NCBI GenBank assembly: GCA_902727905.1
Contig: CACVAR010000380.1
Coordinates: forward strand, 1,299-12,991
Direction: 5' to 3'
DNA: 11,693 nucleotides
Source of the DNA: an uncultured Sulfurovum sp.
GTDB lineage: Bacteria; Campylobacterota; Campylobacteria; Campylobacterales; Sulfurovaceae
This document shows, one piece after another, positions 8,117 through 11,693 of the stretch (positions within the stretch are counted from its first letter, which is position 1; each line of letters starts with the position of its first letter). Both the position numbers and the translations under genes were made by a program. Under the pieces are notes generated by a model. That model was not told the origin of the DNA. It made no database searches and was given only the letters and a program-made list of their open reading frames with translations.

Positions 8117-8488
8117 ATGATTTTTAAAGTTCTAATAGCTGATGACGACTATATAAATCGTCGACTACTTATCTCCCTTTTAGAAAAAGAACTCTACCAA
8201 GTTGAGATTATGGAAGCAGTAGATGGGAAAAATGCTTTAGACGTCTGTCACCAAAACACAGACATTCAACTCATTTTACTTGATATCGAAATGCCCATAA
8301 TGGATGGAGCTGAATTTTTAAAACTTTATATTAAAGATAAATCTCTACCTAAAATCCCTATAATAGCCGTTTCTTCTAATGATTTACGTATTAAAGAAAT
8401 ACTTAATTTAGGAGCAGATTCATTTCTTATGAAACCAGTTACAGAAGAAAAACTTTTTGATGCCATAAGAGAGTCACAAATCTCTTAA
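8117..8488 (+). CDS. Single-domain CheY-like response regulator
   Basis: A 123-aa free-standing receiver with all phosphorylation residues: acidic cluster D9-D10-D11, phosphoacceptor D56 in LLDIEMPIMDG, S86 at the Thr/Ser switch position, and K106 in MKP. F103 takes the position of CheY Tyr106, so the aromatic switch is kept as Phe. There is no output domain, so it acts by protein binding or as a phosphate shuttle, most simply receiving phosphate from H331 of the Hpt protein. The start follows the kinase stop by 3 bp, with its ribosome-binding site (AGAAGG, 8105-8110) inside the kinase gene, so it is the last cistron of the operon. Whether it addresses the flagellar motor or another target cannot be told from sequence. 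Confidence 0.92.
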   Translation: MIFKVLIADDDYINRRLLISLLEKELYQVEIMEAVDGKNALDVCHQNTDIQLILLDIEMPIMDGAEFLKLYIKDKSLPKIPIIAVSSNDLRIKEILNLGADSFLMKPVTEEKLFDAIRESQIS

Positions 8489-9810
8489 CCTCTTCTCTTT
8501 TTAACTTTAGCACTTTCTTTTTTAGCACTTTCTTTCTTTGGCTTTCCTATAAAGCCATCTCGTTTGGTAGTCTTTCGTTTTTTACCTGTATTGACCTTAG
8601 ACTTCTTTCGTCCAAACGCGCCATCAGTTTTTTTCTTAGTATCAACTGCTTTTCGCGCACCACGCTGTACTTTTTCAACTTTAGGAGTATAGTCTTCTAT
8701 CTCTTCACGGCTAATCTGTTTACCCATTAATTGCTCAACATCTCTTAGTGCAACTTCTTCTTTAGGAGAGACAAGTGTAATTGCCAGTCCACCTTTACCT
8801 GCACGTCCCGTTCGCCCTATTCTATGGATAAAATCACCTGTTACATGGGGAATATCATAATTCATTACCACTTCTAAGTTCGGAATATCTAATCCACGTG
8901 CTGCAATGTCTGTAGCAACTAATACCCTAACCTTACCTTCTTTAAAAGCCTCTAAAGCACGTGAACGTACTCCTGAGCTTTTATCTCCATGAATGACTGA
9001 TGTTTTTAAACCACTTAAGTTTAACTCTTTGGCAACATCATCAGCCTCTTCTTTTTTACGTGTAAAGACCAAAACTTGTGTATAATTTCTAGAACCAATA
9101 ATAAATGAAAGCAACTCCATTTTACGTTCTTTAACTACAGGATGGACAACCAATTTAACCGTCGATGCTGAAGTACCCATACTATCGACTTCTATCAATT
9201 TTGGTTTATGTAAAATTTCTGTTGCTAATCGTTTAACAGAACCCGATAGCGTTGCAGATATTAAAATATTTTGTCGTTTTTTAGGTAGCCTACTTATAAC
9301 CTGTAGTACCTCATGTTGAAATCCCATATCTAAAATAGTATCAGCCTCATCGAGTACCAAGTATCTTACAGCTTCAACATTAATATTTTTTTGAAGTATA
9401 TGCTCTAACAAACGTCCAGACGTAGCCACAATAATATCTGTACCACTCTTCAGCCTATTTACCTGCGAAGTCATATTTGCACCACCATAAAGTACCACTG
9501 ACTTTAAAGATGTATATTTTGCATATGCTTGAAAACTCTCATAAACTTGCCTGGCCAACTCACGTGTAGGAACAACAACAATAGCACGAAGATGATGTTT
9601 ATCAGAAGAAGTATGTTCTGCTAAATCATGAATAATAGGTAGTGCAAACCCTGCTGTTTTACCTGTCCCTGTTTGAGCACCAGCCATAACATCATCACCA
9701 GCTAATACAGTAGGAATTAATGCCTTTTGTATGGGTGTTGCACTATCGTAACCCTTCTCTTTTAATGCCTTTATAATCTCTGATGATAACCCAAGCCCTG
9801 ATAATGACAT
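8485..9810 (-). CDS. DEAD-box ATP-dependent RNA helicase, RhlE type
   Basis: ATP-dependent RNA unwinding or remodelling enzyme, probably for ribosome assembly, mRNA decay or cold adaptation. All superfamily 2 DEAD motifs are present in 441 aa: Q motif (GYDSATPIQ ending at 28), Walker A AQTGTGKT (45-52), PTRELA (81-86), GG at 109-110, DEAD (154-157), SAT (185-187), ATDIAARGLD (299-308) and HRIGRTGR (329-336). From about 377 the protein becomes a Lys/Arg-rich, low-complexity tail typical of RhlE/CsdA-like enzymes that hold RNA non-specifically; the tail ends with a KESAK duplication. The start is ATG with only a weak AAGAG-type ribosome-binding site. It lies 33 bp downstream of the glucosaminidase gene on the same strand, probably co-transcribed. 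The stop overlaps the receiver gene tail to tail by 4 bp. Specific orthology (RhlE versus other DEAD proteins) is not settled. Confidence 0.95.
   Translation of the reverse strand: MSLSGLGLSSEIIKALKEKGYDSATPIQKALIPTVLAGDDVMAGAQTGTGKTAGFALPIIHDLAEHTSSDKHHLRAIVVVPTRELARQVYESFQAYAKYTSLKSVVLYGGANMTSQVNRLKSGTDIIVATSGRLLEHILQKNINVEAVRYLVLDEADTILDMGFQHEVLQVISRLPKKRQNILISATLSGSVKRLATEILHKPKLIEVDSMGTSASTVKLVVHPVVKERKMELLSFIIGSRNYTQVLVFTRKKEEADDVAKELNLSGLKTSVIHGDKSSGVRSRALEAFKEGKVRVLVATDIAARGLDIPNLEVVMNYDIPHVTGDFIHRIGRTGRAGKGGLAITLVSPKEEVALRDVEQLMGKQISREEIEDYTPKVEKVQRGARKAVDTKKKTDGAFGRKKSKVNTGKKRKTTKRDGFIGKPKKESAKKESAKVKKRRG
8506..8535. repeat. Perfect 15-bp tandem duplication in the helicase tail
   Basis: TTTAGCACTTTCTTT occurs twice head to tail (8506-8520 and 8521-8535). 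On the coding minus strand each unit gives KESAK (residues 426-430 and 431-435). The unit length is a multiple of three, so gain or loss by slippage would keep the frame and only change the length of the basic tail. Confidence 0.9.
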
Positions 9811-9843
9811 TTCTACTCTTTATTTTTAAGCAATTATAACGTA

Positions 9844-10770
9844 TTAAATATCTAATGAATAGGAGTCATAAGCTAGGAGTTCATTTTTTTCTATGGTGTT
9901 TTTTAAATTTTCTATATACTCATCTCCCAATTCAGAATAATTACCCAACTCCTTTATTAGGACTAAAGGATCTTGACTTTCTAAACGTTTTTCTCTAAAT
10001 TCCTTATAAGCCTCTTTGGTCGACAACATCAAAAAGTAATCAAATATTGACTCTTCAACATTCATATACTTTTTAAGGTATATGGTTTTAGTACCTCTTT
10101 TTTCTGAAGCTGCTATACGTTTTTCATGTTCATAAAATGACCAAATACCAAATACATTATTTGCTTTTTCAAAAAATCTAGAAGTTCCCCAACCACTTTC
10201 AATAATTGCTTGAGCTATCACTATACTCGTTGGATGCAACTCCATCTTATTGTAAAGTTCATCTATATTTTTAGCTTTAAATATATGTCTTTTCTTTGCT
10301 AGCCATAATGTCTCTTTTTCAGAAAAATGCTCACGACTTAAAAGTTCTCTTACCTTTTTTCTCTCTTCGGCTATTCTATGTTTTGCCACTAAGATAGAAG
10401 GAATCAACATATCAATAAATATTTTTTTCTTATTCTTAATACTCAGTTCAGATAACTTAATACTTTTTGTATAAATAACTGGTTTAACATTTTCATTTTC
10501 TATGGATACAATATCAAGTTTTGAATTAGGGCTTACATGTACTAAAACATCCTCTAAAACTAAAGGCTTGGCTATCTCTTTTATTGGCTCTATTTTTGAT
10601 TTTACAGAAGTTTTTGTCCTAATCTTATTAGGAAAAGTAGTTAAGGTATTTAACTGAGGAGTATTATTATTCGTTGCTTTTGTATCATTCATACTTAGAT
10701 ATATAGCAAATATAAGTAGCTGAATGACAAGTAAAACAACTAAATAATAAATTATTCTATTTAAACTCAC
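9844..10770 (-). CDS. Membrane-anchored Bax-like glucosaminidase (peptidoglycan hydrolase)
   Basis: A probable peptidoglycan-cleaving N-acetylglucosaminidase of the Bax/FlgJ-like family, held at the outer face of the inner membrane. An uncleaved signal anchor lies at about 6-26, followed by a charged, variable stalk (27-115). The catalytic domain covers about 140-300: HPTSIVIAQAIIESGWGTS with E191 as the likely catalytic acid, then ANNVFGIWSF, and the later SIFDYFLML and ELGNYSELGDEYIENL segments typical of Bax proteins. At 308 aa it is slightly longer than E. coli Bax because of the stalk. The start is GTG (complement of 10768-10770), supported by AGGA six bases upstream. It is divergent from the DUF1624 gene and leads into the helicase gene. 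The family call is good; the cellular role (flagellum, division, turnover) is not shown by context. Confidence 0.87.
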   Translation of the reverse strand: MSLNRIIYYLVVLLVIQLLIFAIYLSMNDTKATNNNTPQLNTLTTFPNKIRTKTSVKSKIEPIKEIAKPLVLEDVLVHVSPNSKLDIVSIENENVKPVIYTKSIKLSELSIKNKKKIFIDMLIPSILVAKHRIAEERKKVRELLSREHFSEKETLWLAKKRHIFKAKNIDELYNKMELHPTSIVIAQAIIESGWGTSRFFEKANNVFGIWSFYEHEKRIAASEKRGTKTIYLKKYMNVEESIFDYFLMLSTKEAYKEFREKRLESQDPLVLIKELGNYSELGDEYIENLKNTIEKNELLAYDSYSLDI

Positions 10771-10831
10771 CTTTTTTCCTTATTTAAATAATATAAATAT
10801 ATAAGTTTTAACTATATCTAAATATTAATTA

Positions 10832-10847
10832 AATAATAATTATTATT
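10832..10847. repeat. Perfect 16-bp AT palindrome in the divergent intergenic region
   Basis: AATAATAATTATTATT is a perfect palindrome lying between the starts of the glucosaminidase gene (minus) and the DUF1624 gene (plus), inside a less perfect inverted repeat with TTAATTAA to the left and TTTAATTTTAA to the right. It could be a dyad operator serving both promoters. The surrounding 100 bp are almost pure A/T, so chance symmetry is quite possible. Confidence 0.35.
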
Positions 10848-10875
10848 GTTTAATTTTAATACTGAAGTCTTCATA

Positions 10876-10884
10876 TGTTATACT
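10876..10884 (+). promoter_or_regulatory. Extended -10 promoter for the DUF1624 gene
   Basis: TGT-TATACT forms an extended -10 (TG at 10876-10877, TATACT at 10879-10884). Transcription would begin near 10891, just before the AGGA (10896-10899) that lies seven bases ahead of the ATG at 10907. Upstream is T-rich DNA rather than a TTGACA box, in keeping with Campylobacterota promoters. Confidence 0.45.
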
Positions 10885-10906
10885 TATCTTACTATAGGAA
10901 ATAATT

Positions 10907-11641
10907 ATGGAAAAGCAAAACCTTTCACGTCTTCATGGGCTAGATATATTTAGAGGTCTTGCTATCATATTCATGATACTCTATCATTTCACCTATGATT
11001 TAACACTTTACAATATGGTTCAACTCGACATGAATCATGCACCCTACTTATTAGCCATTCGTTATACCATCATGAGTATGTTTCTACTAAGTGTAGGCAT
11101 GAGCTTAACTTTAGCCCATCAAAAAACCATTTATTGGCATAAGATTGCTAAGCGTTCACTACTACTAGCCCTTTCTTCTTTCGCCATAACCATTTCAACC
11201 TATATTGTCTTCCCTAACTCTTGGATTTATTTTGGAATGCTACATTTTATACTTATAAGTTCTATACTTGTTTTACCTCTTCTAAAGTTCCCAAAAACTA
11301 CGCTACTGTTTACACTACTTATACTTATTGGTTCATTTACAGGACTCTTACACATGCATCATTTATTTGCATTACTACAAGAGCCTTTATCCTTACCCTC
11401 ACCTATGTCACAAGATGTGGTTCGATTGTTTCCATGGTTAGCTGTTGTACTCATAGGTATAGTCGTTGTACAACATAAATGGCACGAGAAACTATTTAAA
11501 CATCAACTCTTCAACATGAAGTACTCTATTAACAAAGTATTAAAAAAGATAGGTCGACACTCTTTACTTATCTACCTTATTCATCAACCCATTATTTTCT
11601 TAGGGTTCGACTTATATGTTAAATTTTCTTCAAAACAATAG
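10907..11641 (+). CDS. DUF1624 / heparan-alpha-glucosaminide N-acetyltransferase-like membrane protein
   Basis: An integral inner-membrane protein of the DUF1624 family, related to the catalytic domain of animal HGSNAT, which moves an acetyl group across a membrane onto an amino sugar; the bacterial substrate is not established. The N-terminal signature is clear: RLHGLDIFRGLAI (8-20) followed by ILYHFTYDL with H27 and D31. Seven hydrophobic segments are visible at about 14-35, 46-69, 83-102, 106-126, 131-151, 173-190 and 219-238. H113 sits in MLHF, and the C-terminal GRHSLLIYLIHQP (216-228) resembles other membrane acyltransferases. At 244 aa it is compact but in the range for bacterial members. 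The start has a good ribosome-binding site. It may modify a cell-surface glycan, which would fit the neighbouring peptidoglycan enzyme, but that link is only inference. Confidence 0.88.
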   Translation: MEKQNLSRLHGLDIFRGLAIIFMILYHFTYDLTLYNMVQLDMNHAPYLLAIRYTIMSMFLLSVGMSLTLAHQKTIYWHKIAKRSLLLALSSFAITISTYIVFPNSWIYFGMLHFILISSILVLPLLKFPKTTLLFTLLILIGSFTGLLHMHHLFALLQEPLSLPSPMSQDVVRLFPWLAVVLIGIVVVQHKWHEKLFKHQLFNMKYSINKVLKKIGRHSLLIYLIHQPIIFLGFDLYVKFSSKQ

Positions 11642-11693
11642 ATTGACGTACTGAATAATAATCATACACCTTAGCCCAATCTAATGAAGTTAT
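11619..11693 (-). CDS. Probable 3' end of a minus-strand gene, unrecognised
   Basis: Reading leftward from the window edge, this is the only frame on the minus strand without early stops. It gives 24 codons (ITSLDWAKVYDYYSVRQSI, then VLKKI) and a TAA at 11621-11619. The residue mix looks protein-like rather than random AT-rich translation. It would overlap the last 23 bp of the DUF1624 gene tail to tail, like the other convergent pair in this window. No family is recognised from so short a piece. Confidence 0.4.
   Translation of the reverse strand: MTSLDWAKVYDYYSVRQSIVLKKI

Noticed and set aside
11221..11478. 85-codon + strand frame inside the DUF1624 gene
   Set aside because: It is out of frame within membrane-segment coding sequence and rich in Thr/Cys/Tyr, as expected for a shifted frame; no initiation signal.
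11639..11683. TAGATTG / CAATCTA inverted repeat as a terminator after the DUF1624 gene
   Set aside because: Seven base pairs separated by a 31-nt loop and no T-run; the right arm probably lies in the coding end of the next gene.

Overview
The window is AT-rich bacterial chromosome. Its composition, T-rich promoters, stand-alone Aer/CetB-like PAS protein and run of hybrid histidine kinases suggest a free-living Campylobacterota (Sulfurimonas/Sulfurovum/Arcobacter-like). This placement is inferred from style and protein flavour, not from a marker gene. I see no rRNA, tRNA, CRISPR array, insertion sequence or prophage.

Left part (1-3920, + strand): a hybrid histidine kinase open at the left edge (NIT-like sensor remnant, one membrane helix, HisKA, HATPase, degenerate receiver, true receiver). 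After 20 bp comes uvrC, complete with GIY-YIG, Cys4, UVR, RNase H-like and HhH parts. A hairpin overlaps the uvrC stop. A 162-bp AT-rich gap follows, probably holding the promoter of the next operon.

Centre (4083-8488, + strand): a tight four-gene phosphorelay operon with gaps of 11, 9 and 3 bp. It encodes a small Aer/CetB-type PAS protein, a protein with one degenerate and one intact Hpt domain, a membrane hybrid kinase with no obvious sensor domain (two TM helices, HisKA, HATPase, degenerate receiver, true receiver, second degenerate receiver), and a CheY-like single-domain receiver. The inferred flow is redox or other signal on PAS, then kinase His145, receiver Asp566, Hpt His331, and Asp56 of the small receiver. 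No DNA-binding or enzymatic output domain is encoded in the operon. The kinase is a paralogue of the one left of uvrC; both carry an unusual degenerate receiver with a Y-x-P-P-V motif where the acidic pair should be. The inactive Hpt copy beside these inactive receivers is the most notable feature of the window.

Right part: on the minus strand, a membrane-anchored Bax-like glucosaminidase (10770-9844) is followed after 33 bp by a DEAD-box RNA helicase of RhlE type (9810-8485). The helicase meets the small receiver gene tail to tail, their stop codons sharing one TTAA. A 136-bp AT-rich divergent region separates the glucosaminidase from a + strand DUF1624 (HGSNAT-like) membrane protein (10907-11641) that has a good extended -10 promoter. 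The last 75 bp contain what looks like the 3' end of another minus-strand gene.
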